Origin: Flavobacterium sp. 140616W15
GTDB lineage: Bacteria > Bacteroidota > Bacteroidia > Flavobacteriales > Flavobacteriaceae
Assembly (NCBI RefSeq): GCF_003668995.1
Contig: NZ_CP033068.1
Location: 4,216,001-4,280,000, forward strand
Reading direction: 5' to 3'
Length of the DNA stretch: 64,000 nucleotides
In this document: piece by piece, positions 15,286-25,394 of the stretch
Layout of the letters: the number at the start of each line of letters is the position of its first letter
Position numbering within the stretch: position 1 is the stretch's first letter
Notes under the pieces: generated by a model
Seen by the model: only the letters and a program-made list of their open reading frames with translations
The model's database searches: none
Told to the model about the DNA's origin: nothing
Translations under genes and position numbers: made by a program

Positions 15286-16445
15286 TTATTTTTCAACCGT
15301 ATATCCTTTAACTTTTGCAAAAGCAATTATCGATGTGTTTATCGTATTCCCCAAGTCGTCTTGTTTTTTTGTCTTTTTTGCTTCAGTATCGATATATTGC
15401 TGGCGTTTTTTGGCAAGTTCGCCAATTTCCTTTTGAATATTTTCTCTTTCTTTCGTTTTTTGTGCAACAATTACCTTTAATTCGGCAGTAGATTTATTAC
15501 GGAGTTCTGTTGGTAATTCTTCTTTTTTATTTTCGAAATAGCCGTAGCATCATCTTTTACTTTATCGACTAAGTCCCAACTGTCGTTTTTATAAACGGCT
15601 TTTGATTTACTCACAGCACGTTCGGCATAATTTGATGCAGAAACTTTCTGAGCGTTTTTATCTTGCATTTCCTGATTCATTTTTTTCTCAGAACCCTTTG
15701 AACCATAGCTTATGTACGTTTTGTTGATTTTTTCGTTACATTTTGTAATTTCAACATCATATGGGGTTACTATATAACGTACTGTTTGATTAGAATCGAT
15801 ATTAAAATATTTACCTTTTCCATAATCGGCACCATCTTTCCATAGTTCATTTATGCCTTGAGTTTTATCTCCACAATAAATAGTATTTACATAAATGTCA
15901 TTCTTTAAGGCATTGCTAATAGCTTCTTTATAATTAATTTCGCCCTGATTAAATTCTTCGTTTCCTGCAATATAAATAAGCTTCATATTGTGGTTGTCCT
16001 TTGCCCATTTTAATTGTTTGGTTGCGTCCTGAATCACAGCTCCACAATATTCGTTACCACCATTGGTACTTAGAGAGAATAGTTTTTCCGAAATCAAATC
16101 CAAATCTGTAGAAAGTGGTGCTATTTGTCGGATATAATTAGATTGTTTAGATAAGCCATCATTGCCATATTCGTACAAAGCAATTTCGATATCGGGTGTT
16201 TTTCCATCATATTTTAAAGTCGTTAAAGTATTTACAATATTCCATAGCCTAGATTTTGCCTGATCAATTAATCCATCCATACTACTAGAGGTGTCTAGTA
16301 ATAATGCAACTTGTATTTTGGTCTTTTCCGCAGTTATCGGTTTTTCAATATTAGTATTCTTTTTAAGATTTGCATTACTATGATTGCTATTTGCAAAAGA
16401 AAATACAGTTGCTAAAAGCGCTGAGATAAGGATTGATGTTTTCAT
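15286..16445 (-). pseudogene. Exported von Willebrand A-domain protein, frameshifted
   Basis: From the ATG at 16445 the protein has a signal peptide and a vWA domain. The metal-site motif is LLDTSSSMDGLI (DxSxS), with a conserved IYIAGNEEFNQG segment. The uninterrupted frame ends at 15477 with an aberrant tail. Adding one base at about 15523-15537 (the T4 run 15530-15533 on the plus strand) restores a frame that continues KEELPTELRNKSTAELKVIV and ends KVKGYTVEK at 15286, giving about 386 residues with a coiled-coil C-terminus. It is probably a base-calling error rather than a dead gene. Its role is likely metal-dependent protein binding in the periplasm. It is divergent from the LytS-type kinase gene. 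Confidence 0.8.
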
Positions 16446-16648
16446 GATTTCCTATGTTTTAGATTGTGATTATAGACCAAACTTATAAACTTAAAGAGTT
16501 CGTTTTTTGCAGAAATGGTGAAACGGTATTTTGACTTGGTGAAACGAGTTGTAAACAGAATATAAAATACTTTACTTTACAGTATTGAATTTAAAGGTTC
16601 TGAGCTGTCTATAAATTAAGGTACTGAGAATTAAAAAGGATAAAATAT

Positions 16649-18463
16649 ATGAGACGTTTATTAGCTATTTTTTCTTTATTCCTAATGTTGTTACTTCCTG
16701 TTGGAGTAATAGCACAGGATTCTCTTGCTAAGAAAAAAGCTGTGCCGATTTCTAAAATGAGCAAAGTATCCAAAGAATTACAAAAATCGTTGGATGTAAA
16801 TGATGAGACACAAATAGGTCAGAATTACGAACGATTGGCCAATGAATTCCTTAATAAAGGAGATAATGCAAAAGCTGAAGAGTATTATAAAAAAGCATTA
16901 ACTAGTTATACCAAACAAAATCTTGCCGAAGATAAAATACGAGTAACAAGAAGTATTGCAAAGGTACAAGAGAATCAAAAAAAGTTTGATTCGGCGATAA
17001 AAAACTATGAGAGCGCTGGAGCTATTGCTGAGAGTAAAAATGAAGAAAAGATAAATTTAAATGATGCCAATCGATTACGCACGCAAGCAAGTCCGATGGC
17101 ACAAGCAGGATATGTAGAATCGAATATTGAGTTACTTAAAAGAGATAATAAAATTAATGAGGTTGCAGCCGCATACGTTCAAAAAGCAGAAAACTCTTTG
17201 CAGCAAAAAAACAAAATAGTTGCAATCGAGAGTTATACTAAGGCACTCGCTTACGCAAAAGATAAACCAGAAGAGGTTATTAAAATCAAAAATGAAATTG
17301 CCAAAGTATATGCTTCTGATAATCAATTTGAGAAAGCAATTGGTATAAACGAAAGACTTTTGGCAGAAGCCAAAAAGAAGCAAGATTATACTACCCAAAT
17401 AAAGCAATTACAATCCTTAGCAAAACTTTATTTTAAAAAAGAAGACCCCAAGAAAGCAGTTGTATCACTTAAGGAAGCGTATGGCCTAGCATCTAAAAAT
17501 GGAAATTCTACGGAAGCTAAAAAGAGCTTGTCTGCTTTAATTCAGTATTACAAAACCAAAGGAGATGACAAAGAAAGTATTGCTTTATATGAGCAGTTCT
17601 TTGCCAATTTTGATAAGTTAATTGAATCCGACACAACGCTTATCGATGCCAAAACATTTCAGGTAACCGAAGATAAAATCCGTCAGTTAGAAAAAGAAAA
17701 GACATTGAAGGACGAATTGATTACAAAGAAAAATACATTTAATTACTTTCTTCTAGGGTCAATAGTACTACTGTTATTATTGTTCTTGTTTATTGTGAAA
17801 GCATTATATTCGATAAAAACCAAAAACAAAGAAATTGCTTTACAGTCTTTGCGAAGAGAAATGAATCCACATTTTATTTTTAACAGCTTGAATAGCGTGA
17901 ATCAATTTATTTCGGAAAACAAAGAATTAGAGGCCAATAAATACCTGACTTCTTATTCTAACCTGATGCGCAATATGATGGAGAATTCGAATAAGGATTT
18001 TGTCACATTAGATAAAGAAATTGAACAACTCAAAAAATATTTAGATTTAGAACATCTGAGGTTTCAGGATAAATTCGATTTTAAAATTAGTGTTGATGAT
18101 GCTTTTGATACTGAAACAGTTCTAATTCCTAATATGATTATTCAGCCACATCTTGAAAATGCCATTTGGCATGGATTGCGTTATTTGGATAAGAAAGGAT
18201 TTCTATCTCTTAATTTTGAGTTTGAAGCAGGGAAAGTTGTAGTGATTATAGAAGACGATGGGATTGGTTTAACCAAAAGCCGTGAACTTAAAACTAATAA
18301 CCAAAAAGCACATGAATCCCGAGGATTAAGTAATACTAAGGAACGAATAAGTTTACTGAACGAATTGTATAAAAAGAATATTTCTTTTGAAATTATCGAA
18401 AAAGGAATGCCCAAGACAGGTACTATTGTTCGAATTGTTTTTCCATTAATAGATAAAATATGA
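16649..18463 (+). CDS. LytS/YehU-type sensor histidine kinase with TPR sensor region
   Basis: This 604-residue inner-membrane kinase has a signal peptide (ending VIAQDS), a periplasmic TPR region at about residues 55-330, a coiled-coil neck and one membrane helix at about 369-389 (LLGSIVLLLLLFLFIVKAL). The cytoplasmic part is a His_kinase domain with the phospho-acceptor motif REMNPHFIFNSLNSVNQFI. ATP-binding boxes are HLENAIWHGLRY and VIIEDDGIGL. It overlaps the response regulator gene by four bases (ATGA), so they form a translationally coupled two-component pair. The signal is unknown. Confidence 0.92.
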   Translation: MRRLLAIFSLFLMLLLPVGVIAQDSLAKKKAVPISKMSKVSKELQKSLDVNDETQIGQNYERLANEFLNKGDNAKAEEYYKKALTSYTKQNLAEDKIRVTRSIAKVQENQKKFDSAIKNYESAGAIAESKNEEKINLNDANRLRTQASPMAQAGYVESNIELLKRDNKINEVAAAYVQKAENSLQQKNKIVAIESYTKALAYAKDKPEEVIKIKNEIAKVYASDNQFEKAIGINERLLAEAKKKQDYTTQIKQLQSLAKLYFKKEDPKKAVVSLKEAYGLASKNGNSTEAKKSLSALIQYYKTKGDDKESIALYEQFFANFDKLIESDTTLIDAKTFQVTEDKIRQLEKEKTLKDELITKKNTFNYFLLGSIVLLLLLFLFIVKALYSIKTKNKEIALQSLRREMNPHFIFNSLNSVNQFISENKELEANKYLTSYSNLMRNMMENSNKDFVTLDKEIEQLKKYLDLEHLRFQDKFDFKISVDDAFDTETVLIPNMIIQPHLENAIWHGLRYLDKKGFLSLNFEFEAGKVVVIIEDDGIGLTKSRELKTNNQKAHESRGLSNTKERISLLNELYKKNISFEIIEKGMPKTGTIVRIVFPLIDKI

Positions 18464-19209
18464 TGACTTTTCAAAAGATAAGAAGTGTAATTGTCGAAGA
18501 TGAGCTTGCGGCTAGAGAAGTACTCAAAAATTATTTGAGTAAATATTGTCCACAGGTAGAAGTTATTGGGGAAGCACAGAACATAAAAGAAGCTGTTCCG
18601 TTATTGCATGAGGTACAGCCACAATTAGTTTTTTTAGATGTTGAAATGCCTTTCGGAAATGCTTTTGATGTCTTGGAGGCCTGCAAGGATTTACATTTTG
18701 AGACTATTTTTGTTACCGCTTTTTCTGAATATTCATTAAAAGCATTAAACCAAAGTGCCGCTTATTATTTGCTAAAACCTATAAGTATCGAAGAGTTGAT
18801 TGTTGCAGTAAATAAAGTACAGCATCAGATTATGAACCATGAGATTTTTAATAGAAATAAAATTATTGTTGAAAATTTTCGTGAAACAAAACCAGAGAAA
18901 CAACAAGTTATCTTACCAACATTAGAAGGATTTGAAGTGGTGAAGATGGAAAAAATTGTTCGCTTAAAAGGGAATGGAAATTTTACTGATTTATATTTGA
19001 ATGACGGAAGTAAAAAAATGGTTTGTAGGTTCTTAAAACACTTTTCAGAAATTTTGCCTTTGCCATTTATACGAGTTCATAAATCGCATATCATTAATAT
19101 GAATTGTGTAACATCCTATAACAAAGGAGGAATTATAATGCTAAACGATGGGGCTGAGATCGAGGTTTCTCCAACGTATAAAGAGGATTTCCTGAAGAAT
19201 TTTAAGTAA
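18460..19209 (+). CDS. LytTR-family response regulator
   Basis: This 249-residue partner of the upstream kinase has a receiver domain at residues 1-125. The acidic pair is in VEDE, the phospho-acceptor Asp in LVFLDVEMP, the Thr in FVTAFSEYS and the Lys in YLLKPIS. The LytTR DNA-binding domain follows, with VRLKGNGNFTDLYLNDG and PFIRVHKSHIINMNCV. The four-base overlap with the kinase gene implies coupled translation. Targets are unknown. Confidence 0.93.
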   Translation: MMTFQKIRSVIVEDELAAREVLKNYLSKYCPQVEVIGEAQNIKEAVPLLHEVQPQLVFLDVEMPFGNAFDVLEACKDLHFETIFVTAFSEYSLKALNQSAAYYLLKPISIEELIVAVNKVQHQIMNHEIFNRNKIIVENFRETKPEKQQVILPTLEGFEVVKMEKIVRLKGNGNFTDLYLNDGSKKMVCRFLKHFSEILPLPFIRVHKSHIINMNCVTSYNKGGIIMLNDGAEIEVSPTYKEDFLKNFK

Positions 19210-19335
19210 GAATTCTATAATAGTTTTTGATTTTTGCTAACGCGAGCGTCTTGCTAGTGAACACAATCAAAATTAAGTGCAAATGTTTGGAGGTTTTTTT
19301 GACTTTGTAGGTATGATAATTTAAGTGAACTAATA

Positions 19336-19362
19336 CCTAACAGGTTTTTAAAACCTGTTAGG
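19336..19362. repeat. 27-base palindrome in the spacer after the two-component genes
   Basis: CCTAACAGGTTTT and AAAACCTGTTAGG flank one central T. I recall near-identical palindromes as frequent spacers in Flavobacterium. It could act as a weak terminator for convergent genes, but it lacks a clear T-run. Confidence 0.7.
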
Positions 19363-19390
19363 ATAGCAATATTATGAATACTAAAAAGAT

Positions 19391-21355
19391 TTAAAGGTCA
19401 AACTCATCATCTATAGACATAGAATCTATAGGAACCGCTGTAGAATCTGGTGCTTTTATTCGTAATAATGAACGAGCATGACCCGAAACATAAACAGGTA
19501 GTCTGTTAATAGTATCTTCGGGTGTTATAACACCGCGACGCAACATAAGATTACTAAGAAATTTTTGATTTCGAATAGCGTAGTCTTTTAAATTACCCTG
19601 ATCGTTAAATTGGTATGTGAATTTTCTTGGGCTCGGAATAATTGTAGCTAAAAATAAACATTCGTCTAAGCTTAAGTCGGCAGGACTTTTTTGGAAATAA
19701 AAACGGCTTGCTTCACCAATTCCATATACATTTGGTCCCCATTCGATAATATTAAAATATACCTCGAGCATACGTTGCTTACTTACAACACGATTATTTT
19801 CGAGGATGTAAACTAATAGAATTTCTTCGAGTTTACGAGATAATGTTTTTTCTCTGGTAAGGAAAACATTTTTTACCAGTTGCATACTAATCGTACTCGC
19901 ACCACGAGAAAATTTCTTGGTTCGAATATTTTTTAAAATCGATTGTTTGAAAGCTTCATTAATAAAACCGCGATGTGAGAAGAACGATGGGTCTTCTGTA
20001 GTTAATACACTTTTTTGAAGATACGGGGAAATTTGCTCAATAGGAGTGTAATTTGGGTTTCCAGCACCTACTAAAATGGGTCTCTGTAATACATTTTTTA
20101 TAATGGCACGATACACAAATTCACTATTTAATTTGTTGAGGTTTGCTTGACCGTATTTAGTGATTGTAAGGTTTTCTTTGTTTAGTTTACTATCAAAAAC
20201 TAAACTGTTTGGTTTGTTTTTATTGAATTTGAAATCGAGTTTGTAATCAAAATTACCTGTAGCTTCCATTCCTTGAAAATTGGTGAATAAACCATCTGGT
20301 AGCGAGACAATAAAATCTTGCGCTTTCATTTTAGGAATAGCAACTTTTAAGGTATAAATAGTATCCGATTTGGTATTATAAGATACGTAAGGATGAAGTT
20401 TTATTTTGTTTAATTGAACTGTTGAGGTGCTATCTATTGAGATAAAATCAGAACCCAATAAGAAACGATAATCAAAACGAGCATTTTTTATGATTACATC
20501 TTTGCTGGCAATCTTTGCATGGTTGATTTTTAAATTGGTTATAGAAGAATATCCATCGATGTGGAGTTCGCTTCCACTTTTTTTAATATTCTCAATATTC
20601 AATCGGATAGAGTCGAAGCTTGCCAGCATATTAAAACGATCATCAATGTAAGGCACTCGAATTGCTCCTGTATCAAGATTAAAAAATCGAATATCAGCTT
20701 TTTTGTTTCTTGGATCAGCAAAGCCTTTTATGTTCCAGCGTTGGTCGAATGTTTTGGTTTGAACATGTAAATTGGTTTCAAGTTCTTTATCGGCCAAGAC
20801 TAGTTTGTTTATTGCAATTTGTGCTTTTTTACCATTGTCATCAATCTTGAAAATCAAATTTTCCAACTTCATATCGGTTGGAACAAGATTTAATAGTTTT
20901 GATATAATTCGGTAAGCATACGTTGCATATTCTCTTTTTTCATTTTTAGATGTATTGGCACTGTCCTTCTTTAAGAAAGCATCAAAATTCTTGATGTTTC
21001 CTTTTTTTACCAATTGGATATAACCTTTGTCGATTTTTAATGTTCCAATTTGGATATCACCTACTAATAAATGTGATAAGCTAATGCTTGTCTCTATATT
21101 GTGGATGTTACAAAGGGTATCGGCATTTTTAGGAACTAATATTACATTGGATAGTTTTATACCTGAAATTCCATCAAATGAAGCTGTTTTTACTGAAAAC
21201 GTACTATTGTATTCATTGTTCATTTTATCTGATACTTTTGCAATTGCTTTATGCAAAAGAGCATCTCGAAAGAAATAAGCACCAATTAGTACGACAATAA
21301 ATAGTATGACTGCAATTTTGAGAGCCAATACTATTTTTTGTTTTTTTGTTTTCAT
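19391..21355 (-). CDS. GT51 peptidoglycan glycosyltransferase with AsmA-like N-terminal region
   Basis: This 654-residue protein has one N-terminal membrane anchor (residues about 9-27). It is followed by a long beta-rich region at about 40-420 that resembles AsmA/DUF748-type proteins (repeated IKLSNVILVPK, IGTLKIDKGYIQL patterns). The C-terminal GT51 domain carries TTEDPSFFSHRG with the catalytic Glu, RGASTISMQLVKNVFL, RKLEEILLVYILE and the EWGPNVYGIGEASRFYF segment. No transpeptidase domain follows. It should polymerise lipid II into glycan strands on the periplasmic face. The large non-enzymatic region is far longer than in monofunctional MtgA. Confidence 0.85.
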   Translation of the reverse strand: MKTKKQKIVLALKIAVILFIVVLIGAYFFRDALLHKAIAKVSDKMNNEYNSTFSVKTASFDGISGIKLSNVILVPKNADTLCNIHNIETSISLSHLLVGDIQIGTLKIDKGYIQLVKKGNIKNFDAFLKKDSANTSKNEKREYATYAYRIISKLLNLVPTDMKLENLIFKIDDNGKKAQIAINKLVLADKELETNLHVQTKTFDQRWNIKGFADPRNKKADIRFFNLDTGAIRVPYIDDRFNMLASFDSIRLNIENIKKSGSELHIDGYSSITNLKINHAKIASKDVIIKNARFDYRFLLGSDFISIDSTSTVQLNKIKLHPYVSYNTKSDTIYTLKVAIPKMKAQDFIVSLPDGLFTNFQGMEATGNFDYKLDFKFNKNKPNSLVFDSKLNKENLTITKYGQANLNKLNSEFVYRAIIKNVLQRPILVGAGNPNYTPIEQISPYLQKSVLTTEDPSFFSHRGFINEAFKQSILKNIRTKKFSRGASTISMQLVKNVFLTREKTLSRKLEEILLVYILENNRVVSKQRMLEVYFNIIEWGPNVYGIGEASRFYFQKSPADLSLDECLFLATIIPSPRKFTYQFNDQGNLKDYAIRNQKFLSNLMLRRGVITPEDTINRLPVYVSGHARSLLRIKAPDSTAVPIDSMSIDDEFDL

Positions 21356-21379
21356 ATAAATTCTTTGATGTATTTAAGT

Positions 21380-22740
21380 TTATCCAAAAAGAATACTGGC
21401 TACGTCTTCTATTTTGGCAACAAGTTCAATTTTGATTCCTGTATTCTTTAACGCAATTTTATTGTATTTAGATACAAAAATAGTCGAAAATCCTAATTTT
21501 TCTGCTTCTTGTATGCGTTGATCTACTCGATTAACAGGACGAATTTCACCAGATAAGCCTACTTCTCCAGCAAAACAGAACCCTTTTGTTACAGGAATAT
21601 CTTCATTTGAAGATAAAATAGCAGCTACAACGGCAAGGTCTATTGCAGGATCATCTACAGAAATTCCTCCCGTAACGTTTAGGAAAACATCTTTTGCTCC
21701 CAAACGAAATCCAGCTCTTTTTTCTAAAACAGCCAAGATCATATTTAGTCTTTTGGCGTTATATCCTGTTGTACTTCGTTGAGGTGTTCCATAAACGGCT
21801 GTACTCACTAAGGATTGTATTTCGATCATTAACGGACGCATTCCTTCAAGTGTTGAAGCAATTGCTGTTCCCGATAATTCTTCGTCTTTATGTGAAATCA
21901 ATATTTCGGAAGGGTTTGATACTTCTCTTAAACCACTTCCTAGCATTTCGTATATTCCTAGTTCAGCAGTGGATCCAAAACGGTTTTTTAGAGATCGTAA
22001 AATACGATAGACGTGATTTCTGTCTCCTTCAAATTGTAAAACAGTATCGACCATGTGCTCCAGTATCTTTGGACCTGCAATGTTTCCATCTTTAGTAATG
22101 TGACCAATTAGGATTACAGGGATATTGGTTTCTTTGGCAAATTTGATTAATTCGGCTGTAGTTTCTCGAATTTGAGAAATACTCCCAGCAGTTGATTCTA
22201 TATAATCGGTATGAAGCGTTTGTATAGAATCAATGATAACAATCTCTGGCTGAATGGCCTCAATTTGTTTAAAGATATTTTGGGTTTTGGTTTCAGTAAG
22301 GATATAGCAATTATCCCCATTTGGCGTAATTCTTTCAGCACGCATTTTTATTTGTTTCTGGCTTTCTTCACCCGAAACATATAGGGTTTTATAGGGTAAT
22401 TGTAATGAAACCTGAAGCAAAAGTGTACTCTTCCCAATTCCGGGTTCGCCACCTAAAAGGGTTAGTGATCCAGGAACAATACCGCCCCCAAGAACTCTAT
22501 TTAATTCGCCATCAGTGGTATCCATACGCACTTCTTGCGTAGAATCGATTTCGTTTATTCTTAAAGGACGAGGTGCTTTACCAGTTGGAGTAGGTTCACT
22601 TTTCCAAGCAACTTTTTCTTGTTTTTGGATAATTTCCTCAGCTATGGTGTTCCATTCTTTGCAAGAATTACATTGTCCTTGCCATTTAGAATATTGAGCG
22701 CCACAATTTTGGCAAAAAAGGTTGTTTTAACTTTTGACAT
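21380..22740 (-). pseudogene. radA: DNA repair protein RadA, frameshifted near the N-terminus
   Basis: RadA is a RecA-related ATPase that promotes branch migration in recombination. The main frame carries the Walker A motif GGEPGIGKSTLL, a Walker B segment EIVIIDSIQTLH, the RadA KNRFGST motif, and the Lon-like C-domain with GGISVDDPAIDLA. The N-terminal zinc finger is in another frame. From the ATG at 22740 it reads MSKVKTTFF, and adding one base to the A6 run at 22714-22719 (plus strand) restores CQNCGAQYSKWQGQCNSC and joins the rest. The repaired length is 453 residues, exactly typical. The start overlaps the hydrolase stop by one base (TAATG). This is probably a sequence error. Confidence 0.93.
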
Positions 22741-23891
22741 TATTTCTTTTTGATAAGATCATTCATTTCATCTATTTTGTCGTACATCAAATCTTTGTTC
22801 AATCTGCCAATAGGCTCCATTTGTGAAGCGTTTTGGTATTTTTTAGAAGCTCTTTTTGCATCTCCCATTTTTTCGTACATCAATCCTAGTTCGTATTCAC
22901 CTAACATTGCTTTAGGATAACTAGTATTGGCAATTTCCGCTAATATGCCTAATTCGTCGTATGCATTATTTTTTAAAATAGCAGTTTCTACAGCTATATA
23001 ATCATTCATTCGAACAGGCATTTCAACACCTAATGTTTTTGTGATTATGTCATATTTTTCTCTTAGATAGTCAACATAACCAGATTTAAGAATAACAATC
23101 TTGTCATTATAATCGGTTAAATTTATAGGCTTATAGGCTTCAAAAATTTGATTTAAAGCATTAGGTATTGCATATAAAACGGCTGAATAATAAGTAGTGT
23201 TTTTAAATAAATCGTATTTGTAATTTATTAAAGGATTATTAGCTATTTTAATGTTTTGATCTAATTTTTGGATTGGCTCTTTGGTTTTTTTAATATCTCC
23301 GTCAGCAGCAGATAGATAATAAAATAGAGGTGTTTTTAATTTAGCAAATTTTTCAGGAACGCGAACTTCCATTTGAGTTGCCAGCTCTGGACTCATAGAA
23401 ATGTATGCATTAAATAATGGTACTTCTTTATATAAGAAGAAATTTAAATAGCCAGCAGTTACTCCATGACCAGCAATAATTCGGAATGGTGCAGTACGAT
23501 AATTTTTTTCAACTTTTGAAATTACTTCACCTGCAACAAATTCAAAAAACTTGGCTCCTTTTTCAAATGGTAAACCATTAATTCCGTCAAAAGTTGAATC
23601 ATCTTCACGCTCATCATTTTTGTTTTGGTGAATGGCTACAATAATAGTTTCTGGTAAGTCATCCCAATAAGCACCATATTTTAAAGCACCGCTAAAAGGA
23701 TCTAGAAGATATTCTCCGTCAAATAAATAAAGTACAGGGTATTTTCGAGTTTTATTGGTTTCGTAAGAAGCAGGCAATTCAACTGTTATTGTTCTTGCTT
23801 CTCCTAATGGTATTGAGTTAATTGTTTCTGTTTTTCTTTGAGAAAAAGCGGTAATAGAAATGAATAATAGCAGTAGGTAAACTTTTTTCAT
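22740..23891 (-). CDS. Exported alpha/beta-hydrolase-fold protein, probably catalytically degenerate
   Basis: This 383-residue protein starts at the ATG at 23891 and has a signal peptide (MKKVYLLLLFISITAFSQ). The body matches the esterase D-like/enterochelin-esterase fold: RKYPVLYLFDGEYLLDPFSG, ETIIVAIHQNKNDE, and an elbow that reads IIAGHGVTAGYLNF. The usual nucleophile elbow is GHSxGG. Here the Ser position is Gly, so hydrolase activity is doubtful. The C-terminal 60 residues look TPR-like (LGEYELGLMYEKMGDAKRAS). The open frame extends 11 codons upstream, but the signal peptide marks this start. It is coupled to radA by a one-base stop/start overlap. Confidence 0.75.
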   Translation of the reverse strand: MKKVYLLLLFISITAFSQRKTETINSIPLGEARTITVELPASYETNKTRKYPVLYLFDGEYLLDPFSGALKYGAYWDDLPETIIVAIHQNKNDEREDDSTFDGINGLPFEKGAKFFEFVAGEVISKVEKNYRTAPFRIIAGHGVTAGYLNFFLYKEVPLFNAYISMSPELATQMEVRVPEKFAKLKTPLFYYLSAADGDIKKTKEPIQKLDQNIKIANNPLINYKYDLFKNTTYYSAVLYAIPNALNQIFEAYKPINLTDYNDKIVILKSGYVDYLREKYDIITKTLGVEMPVRMNDYIAVETAILKNNAYDELGILAEIANTSYPKAMLGEYELGLMYEKMGDAKRASKKYQNASQMEPIGRLNKDLMYDKIDEMNDLIKKK

Positions 23892-24013
23892 AATTTGGGA
23901 TTTCTGAAATTTTAAGATTATCAAAATAGAGTAGCAATATAGTACTTTATTTTTTTTATTTAATTACAAATTGATAATGGCATGGCAATTTGGTTAACTT
24001 ATAGATGCAAAAT

Positions 24014-24049
24014 TGCCCTTTTTACAAAATTTAACTTTGAAAAAGGGCA
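24014..24049 (-). terminator. Hairpin after panD
   Basis: A perfect 10-base stem (TGCCCTTTTT with AAAAAGGGCA) has a 16-base loop, 25 bases past the panD stop. Downstream of the stem on the minus strand the sequence is only modestly T-rich. Confidence 0.6.
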
Positions 24050-24073
24050 GTTTTTATAGGTTTAGAAATGGAT

Positions 24074-24424
24074 TTATGTTAACGAATTGTCATTTTCATT
24101 AGGGAAAACAATCCATGGCTTGAAGGTTTTGGCTTCTTCAAACTCTAATGTTGCATAAGAAATGATAATGATGATATCATCTTTTTGTACTTTTCTTGCT
24201 GCAGGCCCATTAAGGGTTATTTCGCCCGAATTTCGTTCTCCTTTAATGGCGTACGTTTCAAAACGTTCTCCATTATTAATATTAACAATTGCCACTTTTT
24301 CGCCTTCAATCATGTTTGAGGCGTCTAGTAAGGCTTCGTCAATAGTAATGCTGCCAATATAATTAAGATCGGCTCCAGTTACTTTAACGCGGTGTATTTT
24401 TGATTTTACTACTTGAATTTGCAT
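24074..24424 (-). CDS. panD: Aspartate 1-decarboxylase
   Basis: It makes beta-alanine from aspartate for pantothenate and CoA synthesis. The 116-residue proenzyme has the self-cleavage site at Gly24-Ser25 in NYIGSITID, which generates the pyruvoyl cofactor. The conserved Tyr region [10 protein letters not shown] and the [12 protein letters not shown] segment are present. It follows panC by 14 bases on the same strand, so the two pantothenate genes form an operon. Confidence 0.96.
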   Translation of the reverse strand: MQIQVVKSKIHRVKVTGADLNYIGSITIDEALLDASNMIEGEKVAIVNINNGERFETYAIKGERNSGEITLNGPAARKVQKDDIIIIISYATLEFEEAKTFKPWIVFPNENDNSLT

Positions 24425-24438
24425 GTTACAAAAGTAAA

Positions 24439-25286
24439 TTAATTTAATGAAATAGTATCGATCAACCTAATAGAATTAACAAATACTGCTATAAATGCGC
24501 GGTAATTTTTGTCTTTACTTTTATGATCGATAGGTAATAATGTAGATTCATCAGCAATTACGAAATATTCTAGTTCAAATTTATCGTTATTTTTGAAAGA
24601 ATTTTCCACGAATTCAATTGTCTCTTCAGGACTTTTTGTTTGAAATATTTCTTTTGCTTCAGTTAGAATTTTATAAATTATAGCAGCCTCCTGACGTTCA
24701 TCATTATTCAAACGTTCGTTTCTAGAGCTCATTGCCAGTTGGTTTGGTTCTCTAAAAATTGGACAACCAACAACATTTACTGGAAGATGGTTTTTTTCGA
24801 CCATTTTCTTTACAATCTGCAATTGTTGAAAATCTTTTTCTCCAAAATAAGCGTTTGTTGGAGTAATGATTTCAAATAGACGTTTTACGATAGTACCAAC
24901 GCCATTAAAATGACCTGGTCTGAATTTTCCTTCCATCTGATTTTCTAGTCCATCAAAATCAAATGATTGAGAAACGGTATGTCCTTCGTAAATATCTTCG
25001 ACAGTTGGAGCGTATAAAATTATTTCATCGCTTAAATCACACATTTTTCTTACATCTTCGTCTAGAGTTCGGGGTATTTTGCTAAATCTTCTTGGTTGTT
25101 AAACTGTGTTGGATTTACAAAAATACTTACAACTGTGTTGTCATTTTCGTTTAATGATCGTTGCATTAATGCCAGGTGACCTTGGTGTAAAGCGCCCATG
25201 GTTGGTACGAAACCAACACTTGAATTTTCTGTTTTAATAGTTTTTAGATAAGCTATTAAAGCAACTTTACCGTAGAAAATATGCAT
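24439..25286 (-). pseudogene. panC: Pantothenate synthetase, frameshifted
   Basis: It joins pantoate and beta-alanine with ATP. From the ATG at 25286 ([14 protein letters not shown]) it has the ATP-binding [15 protein letters not shown] and [12 protein letters not shown] motifs. The frame breaks after DLAKYP. Adding one base to the G4 run at 25071-25074 (plus strand) gives [10 protein letters not shown] and joins the second frame with FGEKDFQQLQIV and LAMSSRNERL. The repaired protein is 282 residues, normal for PanC. The motif restored at the break is itself conserved, so a base-calling error is much more likely than gene loss. panD follows 14 bases later. Confidence 0.93.
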
Positions 25287-25348
25287 GGTGGTATTATTAA
25301 AATTTAATGCAAACATAATATATTAGTTAATAACTGCATAAAATTTTG

Positions 25349-25356
25349 TAATTTTG
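25349..25356 (+). promoter_or_regulatory. -7 promoter box for the GT5-domain gene
   Basis: TAATTTTG matches TAnnTTTG, 38 bases before the start at 25395, in the divergent spacer with panC. No clear -33 TTG is seen. Confidence 0.5.
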
Positions 25357-25394
25357 CATCGTTTTTATTACCAAAAATTAAGCAAATTACTATT

